This document shows positions 16,965-24,336 of a stretch of DNA of 47,587 bases, in pieces. Numbering within the stretch: the stretch's first letter is position 1; every line of letters begins with the position of its first letter. The notes beneath the pieces are model-generated. The model worked only from the letters and a program-made list of their open reading frames with translations, was not told the origin of the DNA and searched no databases. Position numbers and translations under genes: made by a program. The DNA is from Actinotalea ferrariae (lineage in GTDB: Bacteria > Actinomycetota > Actinomycetes > Actinomycetales > Cellulomonadaceae), in the NCBI RefSeq assembly GCF_019733465.1, contig NZ_JACVQL010000021.1:1-47587 (forward strand), given 5' to 3'.

Positions 16965-17258
16965 GTGTCCCCCTCCGATCCCGTCGACCCGCCGGTCGTC
17001 ACCGTCGTCCACGCCCCGGCGTGCCACTTCTGCCACGACGCCGAGGAGGCACTGGCTGCCCTGACGCAGGAGTACTCGCTGGTGATCCGCCGTGTCGGTA
17101 TCGAGACGATGGAGGGCAGGGCGCTCGTGGCCGAGCACGGCCCGCCGATGAATCCGCTGGTGCTGGTGGACGGTCAGTTCTTCTCCGCTGGGCGGCTGCC
17201 GCGCAAGAAGCTGGCCAAGGTCCTGCAGGGCCGGCACGCCGTCGCGGTCGGCGCCTGA
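16965..17258 (+). CDS. Glutaredoxin/thioredoxin-like protein with CHFC motif
   Basis: 97-aa cytosolic redox protein. The thioredoxin-fold first strand (VVTVVHAPACHFCHDAEEAL) carries the redox pair Cys-His-Phe-Cys; the cis-Pro region appears as MNPLVLVDGQFFSAG and the C-terminus ends RKKLAKVL, as in glutaredoxin-like DUF836/NrdH-size proteins. The GTG start has AGGAG 6 nt upstream. It is first in an operon with a CcdA-like membrane protein (1 bp gap), a redoxin and a Cys-rich peptide. It probably passes electrons to the membrane carrier; the partner is inferred from position. Confidence 0.8.
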   Translation: MSPSDPVDPPVVTVVHAPACHFCHDAEEALAALTQEYSLVIRRVGIETMEGRALVAEHGPPMNPLVLVDGQFFSAGRLPRKKLAKVLQGRHAVAVGA

Positions 17259-17259
17259 G

Positions 17260-18249
17260 ATGGGCAGCGAGCTGCTGACGACCGGCAGCATCCTGGCGGC
17301 GTTCTTCGCCGGCGGGGTGGCCCTGTTCGCCCCGTGCTGCATCGTGTTCCTCGCGCCGTCCTACTTGGCCGGTGCGGTCAAGAACGCCCGCTGGCGACTG
17401 CTGCCGCTGACGTTCGTCTTCGCCGCGGGCCTGGCGGTGGTGCTGGTGCCGATCACGCTGGGGATGAGCTTGCTCGCCGGCGCTATCGCCCGATACCACG
17501 CGCCGCTGTACTGGGCCGGCGGGCTGCTGATGATCGCGCTCGCAGCACTGGCCCTGTCGGGTCGGATGTGGTCGCTGCCGTCGTTCCTGCGCGCCCCGGA
17601 CACCACCCGTGGTGACACGGCGAGCTTCTTCTCCCTCGGTGTGTTCTCCGGCATCGCGTCGTCGTGCTGTGCACCGGTCCTGGCCGGGGTGATGACCCTG
17701 TCGGTCCTCTCAGGATCGCCGATCGGGGGCCTGGCCCTGGGTCTGGCGTACGTCTTCGGGATGGTCTTCCCGCTGTTCGTCATGGCTCTCGTCTGGGACA
17801 AGGCCCGGCTGGGCGAACGCAAGCTCCTCCAGGCCAAGACCGTCCGGCTGCACCTGGCGGGCCGCACCCTGGTCACCAACACCCTGAACATCGCGGTCGC
17901 GGTCGGTTTCGCCGTGATGGGCGTGTTCGTCATCGCCCTTGCCGGCAGCGAGGACATGACGGGCGGGTCGGCGTTCCAGGATGCCACCAGCCGCACGCTG
18001 ACCGACGTGTTCGGCGCCGTCCAGGAGTTCCTGTCTCCGGTGCCCGAGCCCCTCCAGGCGTTGGCGCTGCTCGCGGTCGCCGCCGGCTTCATCTGGGTGA
18101 CCCTCGCCGACCGCCGCCGCTCAGCGCGCCCGTTGAGCACCGCACCGGCCTCCTCCATCGAGGACTGCGCCGCCGCGGCCGGCGACGACGATGCCGCGCC
18201 CGTCCCGTCCTGCCACGCCGCCCCGACCTCGGAAGAAGTGACCCGATGA
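17260..18249 (+). CDS. CcdA/DsbD-like thiol transporter with paired cysteines
   Basis: 329-aa membrane protein with about six to seven spans in the CcdA (DsbD-beta) arrangement. Instead of the usual single cysteines, both key helices carry Cys-Cys: GGVALFAPCCIVFLAPSYL and IASSCCAPVLAGVM. The cytosolic C-terminal tail (about 290-329) has further Cys/His (IEDCAAAAG, SCHAA). CcdA proteins carry reducing power from cytosolic thioredoxin to extracytoplasmic partners; here the candidates are the CHFC protein upstream and the redoxin downstream (ATGA overlap). The doubled cysteines could also bind soft metals. It differs clearly from the classical CcdA at 45641. Confidence 0.82.
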   Translation: MGSELLTTGSILAAFFAGGVALFAPCCIVFLAPSYLAGAVKNARWRLLPLTFVFAAGLAVVLVPITLGMSLLAGAIARYHAPLYWAGGLLMIALAALALSGRMWSLPSFLRAPDTTRGDTASFFSLGVFSGIASSCCAPVLAGVMTLSVLSGSPIGGLALGLAYVFGMVFPLFVMALVWDKARLGERKLLQAKTVRLHLAGRTLVTNTLNIAVAVGFAVMGVFVIALAGSEDMTGGSAFQDATSRTLTDVFGAVQEFLSPVPEPLQALALLAVAAGFIWVTLADRRRSARPLSTAPASSIEDCAAAAGDDDAAPVPSCHAAPTSEEVTR

Positions 18250-18872
18250 CCTCCGGAACCGCTACCCGCCGCCTCGCCGAACGTCAGCAGGCTCTGCTGG
18301 AGGTCCAGGCCGCACAGGCAGAACAGACCCGGCGCCGCCAGCGCATCAGCCGGGGCGCCTGGGGCATCGGCCTGCTGATCGTCGCCGCCGCGGTCGCGTT
18401 CGGGTTGGCCACCTCGCGACCGACCACGTCCAGCGACGTGCGGGCCGCGCCGGACTTCACGCTCCCCGCCTCGGACGGCTCGACCGTGTCCTTGACCGAC
18501 TACCGCGGTGAGCCGGTCGTCCTGTACTTCAATGAGGGCGCCGGGTGCGACAGCTGCCTGCTGCAGATGGCCGAGATCGAGAAGGACCCCGCGTTCGCCG
18601 AGGCCGGCATCGCCGTGCTACCGATCGTGATGAACACCTCTGAGCAGATCAACGCGGACCGCGAACGCCTCGGGGTCCAGGCGCCGTTCCTGCTCGACGA
18701 CGGGACCGTGTCCGCCGCCTACGACACCCTCGGCAAGGGCATGCACGAAGGCCTCCCAGGCCACGGGTTCGTCCTGATCGACGCCGACGGGAACCAGTTG
18801 TGGCACGGCAACTACCCGTCCATGTGGCTCGCCCCGTCCGACCTGCTCAAGGAGGTCTCGAGCCGACTCTGA
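18246..18872 (+). CDS. Membrane-anchored redoxin (AhpC/TSA-TlpA-like)
   Basis: 208-aa protein with a cytosolic N-terminus (about 1-35), one membrane anchor (AWGIGLLIVAAAVAFGLA) and an outward-facing thioredoxin fold (APDFTLPASDGSTVSLTDYRGEPVVLYF). The active site is GAGCDSCLLQM (CxxC). Its start overlaps the CcdA-like gene (ATGA). It would receive electrons from that transporter and reduce disulfides, peroxides or metal-bound thiols outside the membrane. The substrate cannot be told from sequence. The anchor marks it as an extracytoplasmic enzyme, unlike cytosolic peroxiredoxins. Confidence 0.85.
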   Translation: MTSGTATRRLAERQQALLEVQAAQAEQTRRRQRISRGAWGIGLLIVAAAVAFGLATSRPTTSSDVRAAPDFTLPASDGSTVSLTDYRGEPVVLYFNEGAGCDSCLLQMAEIEKDPAFAEAGIAVLPIVMNTSEQINADRERLGVQAPFLLDDGTVSAAYDTLGKGMHEGLPGHGFVLIDADGNQLWHGNYPSMWLAPSDLLKEVSSRL

Positions 18873-18923
18873 CCACCACCTCTTCAGATCCGAGCACGTC
18901 ACGACATCACGAAGGAGGGCCCG

Positions 18924-19055
18924 ATGGGCTGCTGCCAGGACACCACCACGGCGATCACCACGACCGAGAGCACCGAGACGACGGCCGGCGACGGCTGCTG
19001 CGGCGGCGGCGCTCAGGGCACGGACACCTGCTGCGCGACCAGCACCCCTGCCTGA
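18924..19055 (+). CDS. 43-aa peptide with three Cys-Cys pairs, candidate metal-binding peptide
   Basis: Short gene with a very strong ribosome site (AAGGAGGGCCCG before ATG). The product starts MGCCQDTTT and has Cys pairs at residues 3-4, 25-26 (GDGCCGGG) and 36-37 (DTCCATS), separated by Thr/Glu- and Gly-rich stretches; there is no membrane segment or signal. Six cysteines in 43 residues within a copper operon suggest a metallothionein-like chelator, comparable in size to mycobacterial MymT but with no clear sequence likeness. It lies between the redoxin and a DUF305 lipoprotein, probably on one transcript. It is too short for most gene finders. Confidence 0.65.
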   Translation: MGCCQDTTTAITTTESTETTAGDGCCGGGAQGTDTCCATSTPA

Positions 19056-19090
19056 CCGACCCGAACACCGATCCTGGGAAGGAACCAACC

Positions 19091-19717
19091 TTGACAACCA
19101 CGACACGCCGGCGCCTCGCCGCAACGACCGCAGTGCTGGCTTTGGCAGCCACTTTGACGGCCTGCTCCAACGCCGATGAGCCAGCGAGCGAATCTCCCGC
19201 TGCACAGGAGTCCGCGAGCAGCGAGGAAACCGGGGAGGCGACCGAGCACAACGCTGCGGATGTGGAGTTCGCCCAGATGATGATCGTCCACCACCAGGGG
19301 GCGCTCGAGATGGCCGAACTGGCGGTCGAGCGGGCATCAGCCGACGAGGTGCGCACGCTGGCCGAGCGGATCGCTGCAGCGCAGGGCCCGGAGATCGAGC
19401 TCATGTCCAGCTGGCTGGTGACCTGGGACGAGGAGCTGGCCGCCGACGCCGAGCACGGCGGCATGGACCACGGTGGGATGGACATGGACGGCATGGACCA
19501 GGGGGAGGCCATGGCTGCCCTCTCCGAGCTCGAAGGGGTCGAGTTCGACCGCAAGTTCCTCGAGCTCATGGTGGCCCACCACCGCGGCGCCACCGAGATG
19601 GCTCAGACCCAGCTCGCCGAGGGCGCAGATCCGGACGCTCTGGCACTCGCCCGGTCGATCAGGGACGACCAGAACGCGGAGATCACTGAGATGGAGAACC
19701 TGCTCCGCAACCTGTGA
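19091..19717 (+). CDS. DUF305 lipoprotein, probable extracytoplasmic copper-binding protein
   Basis: 208-aa lipoprotein (lipobox LTACSN) whose mature part carries the DUF305 four-helix bundle in two halves, each with a His-rich metal site: FAQMMIVHHQGALEMAELA and FLELMVAHHRGATEMAQTQ. Between them lies a Met/His-rich loop (GGMDHGGMDMDGMDQ) typical of copper handling. The TTG start has AAGGAA 8 nt upstream and gives the signal sequence at once. It is last in the redox operon; a strong terminator follows. DUF305 proteins such as CopM bind Cu outside the membrane. Confidence 0.85.
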   Translation: MTTTTRRRLAATTAVLALAATLTACSNADEPASESPAAQESASSEETGEATEHNAADVEFAQMMIVHHQGALEMAELAVERASADEVRTLAERIAAAQGPEIELMSSWLVTWDEELAADAEHGGMDHGGMDMDGMDQGEAMAALSELEGVEFDRKFLELMVAHHRGATEMAQTQLAEGADPDALALARSIRDDQNAEITEMENLLRNL

Positions 19718-19734
19718 AGAGCCCGCGTCGACCG

Positions 19735-19771
19735 CAGGAGGCCGCCCGACCACGAGAGGGGCGGCCTCCTG
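19735..19771 (+). terminator. Terminator of the redox/DUF305 operon
   Basis: 13-bp GC-rich inverted repeat (19735-19747 and 19759-19771) 18 bp after the DUF305 stop codon. Confidence 0.75.
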
Positions 19772-19831
19772 CCGTACGCGTCGGACGCCGGCGATGCAGC
19801 GACGGAGTCGGCTCGGACGTATCGTCGCCCC

Positions 19832-20224
19832 GTGTCCAGCCCGCGCCCGATCGGTAACGACCTCCCCGGGCTCACCGCGTGCAGCCTGTGCGCTGGGGAA
19901 ACGCTGGGCGAGCGCGACACCGAGGCGGGTGGCCAGCTGCAGCGGCTGGAGCGCCTCGACGACTCCGGCGTCGCGCGCTTGACGACGGTGGAGTGCCTCG
20001 ACGAGTGCGAGCGCGGCGACGTCGTGGTCGCTCGTCCGACCGGTGCCAACCGCCGTGCCGGCGCACGACCGGTGTGGTTCGAGCGCCTCGCCGGGGACGA
20101 GGCGACCGACGAACTCGCGGACTGGCTGCGCTCCGGCGGCCCGGGCGCCACGGAGCTGCCCGACGGGCTCGCCGACAACGTCATCAAGCGTTCCGGCACG
20201 GCGTCCGAGGGCCCTGCGGCGTAG
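19832..20224 (+). CDS. Thioredoxin-like [2Fe-2S] ferredoxin-type protein
   Basis: 130-aa cytosolic protein with four cysteines placed like thioredoxin-fold [2Fe-2S] ferredoxins: LTACSLCAGETLG near residue 20 and VECLDECERGDVVVARP near residue 58. The GTG start lies 6 nt after a TATCGT -10-like box and lacks a ribosome site, so it is probably a leaderless mRNA. It stands alone between two terminator or regulatory regions. It could carry electrons, or the cysteines could bind metal directly; the partner is not visible. Confidence 0.7.
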   Translation: MSSPRPIGNDLPGLTACSLCAGETLGERDTEAGGQLQRLERLDDSGVARLTTVECLDECERGDVVVARPTGANRRAGARPVWFERLAGDEATDELADWLRSGGPGATELPDGLADNVIKRSGTASEGPAA

Positions 20225-20296
20225 CCGTCAGCACCAAGGGGCCAGGTCCGGCCGTGTCCGCCCTGCGCACGACTCGTCGTCCGGAGCCGTGCGCAC

Positions 20297-20313
20297 CTTC
20301 ATCGAACCTTCAT
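20297..20313 (+). promoter_or_regulatory. Response-regulator box upstream of the copper storage protein (CTTCAT-N5-CTTCAT)
   Basis: Perfect copy, CTTCATCGAACCTTCAT, 112 bp before the GTG start at 20425 and oriented toward it. Identical over all 17 bases to the box at 24140. Confidence 0.65.
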
Positions 20314-20424
20314 GGCCATTCGTGCCCGCTCACCGTGCGAACACCCAGGCCTCTCCTTAGCGTCGAAGTGGTCCCGCGGCGCGCGCGATCACGCGCCCGG
20401 TCCTTGCAACCGAGGAGGAACGAC

Positions 20425-20826
20425 GTGAAGACCACGGAGATGCTCGAGACCTACCCCGCCACGATCAACCTCGACCGACAGCTGCTCGCCCGCGTCATCG
20501 AGACCCTCGTCGCCTGCTCACAGGCGTGCACCGCGTGCGCCGACGCGTGCCTGAGCGAGGAGATGGTCGCGGACCTGCGCAAGTGCATCCGGTCCAACCT
20601 CGACTGCGCCGACAGCTGCACGGCTACGGCGCGGATCCTGTCCCGCCACACCGGCTACGACGCCAACATCACGCGGGCGCACCTCGAGGCCTGCATCGCC
20701 GCGTGCCGGGCCTGCGGTGACGAGTGCGAGCAGCACGCGAGCATGCACGAGCACTGCCGTGTCTGCGCCGAGGCGTGCCGCGACTGCGAGGCCGCCTGCG
20801 GCGAGCTGCTCGCGGCCATCGGCTGA
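20425..20826 (+). CDS. Csp-type four-helix-bundle copper storage protein
   Basis: 133-aa protein of the DUF326/Csp family: a four-helix bundle lined with cysteines that stores Cu(I). About 16-17 Cys occur, mostly as CxxxC and CxxC repeats along helices (LVACSQACTACADACLS, CIRSNLDCADSC, LEACIAACRACGDEC, HCRVCAEACRDCEAAC). There is no signal peptide, so it resembles cytosolic Csp3. The GTG start has GAGGAGG 7 nt upstream. The perfect response-regulator box in its 200-bp upstream region suggests copper induction; the membrane DUF305 gene follows after 96 bp. Confidence 0.9.
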   Translation: MKTTEMLETYPATINLDRQLLARVIETLVACSQACTACADACLSEEMVADLRKCIRSNLDCADSCTATARILSRHTGYDANITRAHLEACIAACRACGDECEQHASMHEHCRVCAEACRDCEAACGELLAAIG

Positions 20827-20922
20827 GCGCGCCCACGCGGTCCCGGTGGGCAGCCCGCCCGCAGCACCGCGTGAGCCGTCCGGCACCCCAGCAGGCACGG
20901 AGCAAGACGAGGAGACGCAGCG

Positions 20923-21564
20923 ATGTCCATGCAGCGCGAGCACGACCACGAGCCGAAGAGGGAGCACGACGGCGGTGACGACACCGGCTACGGCGGCGAG
21001 CACCATGGCGGTCAGCAGGGCCATCAGATGAAGGGCATGTACCTGCGGTTCGCCGCCATGATCCTCACGGCCATGGTGGTCATGTACTTCGTGATGTTCG
21101 TCGGCTCCTGGGAGCTCGACCACGTCCGGTTCAGCCAGAGCCGCGTCTTCATGGCGGTCACCATGGGCGGCACCATGGGGCTGATCATGCTCGCCTGGAT
21201 GCTGAACATGTACAAGAACGCCAGGGCGAACATCGCCGTCGTCGCCGTCAGCCTGCTGCTCCTCGCCGGGGGCGTCGTGCTCGACCGCAGTCAGGCCACG
21301 GTCGGCGACACCGCATTCATGCGCGCGATGATCCCCCACCACTCCCTGGCGATCACACGCTCCGAGCAGGCGCAGATCGACGACGTCCGGGTGTGCGAGC
21401 TCGCCGTCGAGATCATCAAGGCCCAGCAGCGTGAGATCGCCGAGATGGACTGGCTCATCCAGGACATCGAGCGCAACGGCATCGCCACGTCGGCGGCTGA
21501 TGCCGACGAGCGTGCGGTCCCGGACTTCGAGGGCACCGCGCTGCGCTCGTGCCCGACGTCCTAA
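20923..21564 (+). CDS. DUF305 membrane protein with His-rich N-terminus
   Basis: 213-aa protein. A His/Asp/Gly-rich cytosolic start (HDHEPKREHDGG, GGEHHGGQQGHQMKG) precedes three membrane spans between about residues 40 and 120. A C-terminal DUF305-like half-bundle follows with AFMRAMIPHHSLAITRSEQAQ and EIIKAQQREIAEMDWLI. The ATG is preceded by GAGGAGA. The anchor differs from the lipoprotein DUF305 at 19091 and the single-span one at 44284. It probably holds metal at the membrane face for transport or sequestration; the direction is unknown. Confidence 0.82.
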   Translation: MSMQREHDHEPKREHDGGDDTGYGGEHHGGQQGHQMKGMYLRFAAMILTAMVVMYFVMFVGSWELDHVRFSQSRVFMAVTMGGTMGLIMLAWMLNMYKNARANIAVVAVSLLLLAGGVVLDRSQATVGDTAFMRAMIPHHSLAITRSEQAQIDDVRVCELAVEIIKAQQREIAEMDWLIQDIERNGIATSAADADERAVPDFEGTALRSCPTS

Positions 21565-21634
21565 CCCAACCCGCCCGGCGTCGAGGCGTTGCACGCGAGG
21601 AATATGCGCCATGGATGGACGGTCCGGCAGTCAG

Positions 21635-21650
21635 ATACCCCCTGGGGTAT
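21635..21650. promoter_or_regulatory. CsoR-type operator 1
   Basis: ATACCCCCTGGGGTAT, a near-perfect palindrome of the ATACCCC-N-GGGGTAT class bound by copper repressors of the CsoR family. It lies upstream of the short leader ORF at 21681. Confidence 0.75.
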
Positions 21651-21680
21651 CACCGGGTGACCGGTCGGAGGAGAAGAGCC

Positions 21681-21791
21681 ATGAGCAACGCGCACCAGGG
21701 CCACCCGGTCCACTACCCGCGACCATCGCCCCTCGAGCCGTACCGGAATACCCCGCCGGGGTATACGCTTGACCGTGGTGATACCCCCTAG
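21681..21791 (+). CDS. 36-aa leader ORF resembling the start of the CopB gene
   Basis: ATG frame with GAGGAGAAG upstream, starting MSNAHQGHPVHY; the downstream ATPase starts MSNAHHGHDAGE, and the bases around both ATGs are nearly the same. The frame runs through CsoR box 2 and stops inside box 3. It may be a relic of a 5' duplication that copied promoter and start, or a working His-containing leader peptide. No homologue was recognised. Confidence 0.4.
   Translation: MSNAHQGHPVHYPRPSPLEPYRNTPPGYTLDRGDTP
21748..21764. promoter_or_regulatory. CsoR-type operator 2
   Basis: ATACCCCGCCGGGGTAT, a perfect palindrome around the central base, 109 bp before the CopB start. Confidence 0.8.
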
Positions 21792-21797
21792 GGGTAC
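21781..21797. promoter_or_regulatory. CsoR-type operator 3
   Basis: ATACCCCCTAGGGGTAC, a CsoR-like palindrome 60 bp before the CopB start. A TTGACC at 21769-21774 could be the -35 element partly covered by boxes 2 and 3. No csoR gene is present in the window, so the repressor must be encoded elsewhere. Confidence 0.75.
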
Positions 21798-21856
21798 GCA
21801 GGACCACGGGGGCTCGCCAAGGGCGCACCTCCCCCGACGGCCGAGGAGAGACGATC

Positions 21857-24124
21857 ATGAGCAACGCGCACCACGGTCACGACGCCGGTGAGGACGTGCG
21901 GCCGACGACGGATCGCTCGCTCGGTCACGGGACCGGCCACGACGAGGCCGCACCCGCGCATGACCGACACGGTGGGCACGACGCCGACCAGATGGCCCAC
22001 GAGGGGCACCGTCCCGGTGGGCACCACGCCGCCCACGGCACCACCCCGGAAGGTGACCACGGTGCGCACGGGGGGCACGACGGCCACGGGGGCCACGGGG
22101 GCCACGGCGACCATGTCGCCATGTTCCGTCGCATGTTCTGGATCACGCTGTTCCTGGCGGTACCGACCGTCTTGCTCAGCGGGATGTTCGCCGACCTGCT
22201 CGGCTACTCGCTGCCTGACCTCCCCGGCCTCGCATGGGTCGCCCCGATCCTCGGCACGGTCATCTATCTCTGGGGCGGGCGCCCGTTCCTCACCGGAGCG
22301 GTCGCCGAGGTCCGCGGCCGCAAGCCGGGGATGATGCTTCTGATCGGGATGGCGATCACCGTCGCATTCGTCGCCTCCTGGGGCGCCACGCTGGGTCTGC
22401 TGTCGCATGAGCTCGACTTCTGGTGGGAGCTGGCGCTCCTGGTCGCCATCATGCTGCTCGGCCACTGGCTCGAGATGCGCTCCCTGGCGCAGACGTCCTC
22501 CGCGTTGGACTCGCTCGCCGCGTTGCTTCCGGACGAGGCCGAGAAGGTCGACGGCGACACGGTCGTCGTCGTCCCGCCGTCCGCGCTCGGTCTGGGTGAC
22601 GTGGTGATCGTGCGCCCGGGGGGCCGGGTCCCGGCCGACGGCGAGGTCGTCGACGGCGCCGCCGACGTCGACGAGTCGATGATCACCGGTGAGTCACGAC
22701 CGGTCCCGCGCACGGTCGGCGACCGCGTCGTCGCCGGAACCGTGTCGACCGACAGCGCACTACGCGTGAGGGTTGACGCCATCGGCGACTCCACCGTGCT
22801 GGCCGGCATCCAGCGCCTGGTCGCCGAGGCGCAGTCGTCCACCACACGCGCGCAGCTTCTCGCCGACCGCGCCGCCGGCTGGCTCTTCTGGTTCGCCGTC
22901 GTCGCGGCCGTCATCACCGTGACCGCCTGGAGCGTCATCGGCACGCCCGACTTCGCCATCGTCCGCGCCATCACCGTCCTGGTCATCGCCTGCCCCCACG
23001 CCCTCGGGCTCGCGATCCCGCTCGTGGTCTCGATCTCGACCGAACGGGCCGCCCGCGCGGGCGTCCTGGTCAAGGACCGGGCCGCGCTGGAAAGGATGCG
23101 CGTCGTCGACACGGTCCTGTTCGACAAGACCGGCACGCTCACCAAGGGCGAACCAGCCCTGCACGACGTCGCCACCACCGGGCTCCCCGAGGACGAGCTC
23201 CTGACCCTCGCCGCCGCCGCCGAGGCGGACAGCGAGCACCCCCTGGCGCGCGCCATCACCGCCGCCGCGGAACGCCGCGGGCTGAGCGTGCCGCGCGCGC
23301 AGGATTTCCAGGCCTCGACAGCGGTCGGGGTCTCCGCCACCATCGACGGGCGCCGCGTCGCCGTCGGCGGACCGAACCTCCTGGCCGAGCACGGGCTGAC
23401 TCCCCTGCCCGACGCCCAGCCCTGGTCCGATCGCGGCCAGATCGTCCTGCACGTACTGGTCGACGGGCAGGTCGCCGGCGCCTTCGGGCTCGCCGACGAG
23501 GTCCGCCAGAAGTCCCGGGAGGCAGTCGACGCCCTCCACGCACTCGCGATCCACGTCGTGATGATCACCGGCGACGCGGAGCCCGTGGCCAAGGCCGTCG
23601 GTGCAGAGCTCGGCATCGACCAGGTCTTCGCGGGGGTGCGCCCCGAGGACAAGAGCAGCACGGTGGCTTCCCTGCAGGGAGCGGGTCGGACCGTGGCGAT
23701 GGTCGGCGACGGCGTCAACGACGCCCCCGCTCTCGCCCAGGCCGACGTCGGCATCGCCATCGGCGCCGGCACCGACGTGGCGATCGCCTCGGCCGGAGTC
23801 ATCCTCGCCTCCGACGACCCACGATCCGTGCTGTCCGTCATCCGGCTCTCCCGCGAGGGCTACCGCAAGATGAAGCAGAACCTCTGGTGGGCGGCCGGCT
23901 ACAACATCGCCGCCGTCCCCCTCGCGGCCGGCGTCCTGGCACCGATCGGGTTCGTCCTGCCGATGGAGGTCGGCGCGATCCTCATGTCGCTGTCCACGAT
24001 CGTCGTGGCCGCCAATGCCCAGCTCCTGCGCCGCCTCGACCTGACCCCGCAGGGCTCGACCGCCTCGGCGCACAGCGCACCGCGCGTCCAGCCGAGTCCC
24101 CTGATCGGCACGCCGGCCGCCTGA
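21857..24124 (+). CDS. copB: CopB-type (P1B-3) copper-exporting P-type ATPase
   Basis: 755-aa heavy-metal ATPase. The N-terminal 85 residues are a His-rich metal-binding tail (HDRHGGHDADQ, GGHHAAHG, HDGHGGHGGHGGHGD) in place of HMA domains. The transmembrane metal motif is CPHALG, the CopB/P1B-3 signature. TGES (actuator), DKTGTLTKGEP (phosphorylation), SEHPLARAI (nucleotide HP motif) and GDGVNDAPALAQADVGIAIG (hinge) are all intact. The length is normal. It is probably repressed by CsoR through three upstream boxes. It exports copper from the cytosol, feeding the extracytoplasmic DUF305 and CopC proteins encoded nearby. Confidence 0.94.
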   Translation: MSNAHHGHDAGEDVRPTTDRSLGHGTGHDEAAPAHDRHGGHDADQMAHEGHRPGGHHAAHGTTPEGDHGAHGGHDGHGGHGGHGDHVAMFRRMFWITLFLAVPTVLLSGMFADLLGYSLPDLPGLAWVAPILGTVIYLWGGRPFLTGAVAEVRGRKPGMMLLIGMAITVAFVASWGATLGLLSHELDFWWELALLVAIMLLGHWLEMRSLAQTSSALDSLAALLPDEAEKVDGDTVVVVPPSALGLGDVVIVRPGGRVPADGEVVDGAADVDESMITGESRPVPRTVGDRVVAGTVSTDSALRVRVDAIGDSTVLAGIQRLVAEAQSSTTRAQLLADRAAGWLFWFAVVAAVITVTAWSVIGTPDFAIVRAITVLVIACPHALGLAIPLVVSISTERAARAGVLVKDRAALERMRVVDTVLFDKTGTLTKGEPALHDVATTGLPEDELLTLAAAAEADSEHPLARAITAAAERRGLSVPRAQDFQASTAVGVSATIDGRRVAVGGPNLLAEHGLTPLPDAQPWSDRGQIVLHVLVDGQVAGAFGLADEVRQKSREAVDALHALAIHVVMITGDAEPVAKAVGAELGIDQVFAGVRPEDKSSTVASLQGAGRTVAMVGDGVNDAPALAQADVGIAIGAGTDVAIASAGVILASDDPRSVLSVIRLSREGYRKMKQNLWWAAGYNIAAVPLAAGVLAPIGFVLPMEVGAILMSLSTIVVAANAQLLRRLDLTPQGSTASAHSAPRVQPSPLIGTPAA

Positions 24125-24139
24125 CCCACGTGTGCCCAT

Positions 24140-24156
24140 CTTCATCGAACCTTCAT
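24140..24156 (+). promoter_or_regulatory. Response-regulator box upstream of a 26-aa ORF (CTTCAT-N5-CTTCAT)
   Basis: Identical over 17 bases to the box at 20297 and also followed by GGCC. It is 39 bp before the ATG at 24195, just after copB. If the second half-site overlaps a -35 region, transcription would start close to the small ORF. Confidence 0.6.
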
Positions 24157-24194
24157 GGCCGAAAGGCCGTAGGTCGGCACGATCGAGGTACGCC

Positions 24195-24275
24195 ATGGCG
24201 ACCTTGGAGGGCAGCGTGCCCTTCAGCACGACCGAGGGCAGCCCGACGTGCCTGACAACCCTCAAGCTGACCTAG
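24195..24275 (+). CDS. Possible 26-aa protein directly behind a regulator box
   Basis: ATG frame preceded by CGAGG at a good distance, reading MATLEGSVPFSTTEGSPTCL at its start, with one Cys and many Thr/Ser. No homology was recognised. A perfect response-regulator box ends 38 bp upstream and no other plus-strand gene follows, so the box either serves this ORF, a small RNA, or nothing. Confidence 0.4.
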   Translation: MATLEGSVPFSTTEGSPTCLTTLKLT

Positions 24276-24336
24276 CATGGCCCGTCTTGGCGGCGTGACT
24301 CGCCGGCCCATCGACGCGGCGCTCGGGTGTGTTCCG

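Noticed and set aside
17664-18872. Long frame (402 codons) as a single redox protein
   Set aside because: The first 194 codons are out-of-frame within the CcdA-like gene; the true start is the ATG at 18246 with an ATGA overlap.
22760-24265. 501-codon minus-strand frame opposite copB
   Set aside because: Antisense shadow of the P-type ATPase; composition is Gly/Asp/Arg-rich with no family signal, while the plus strand has all ATPase motifs.
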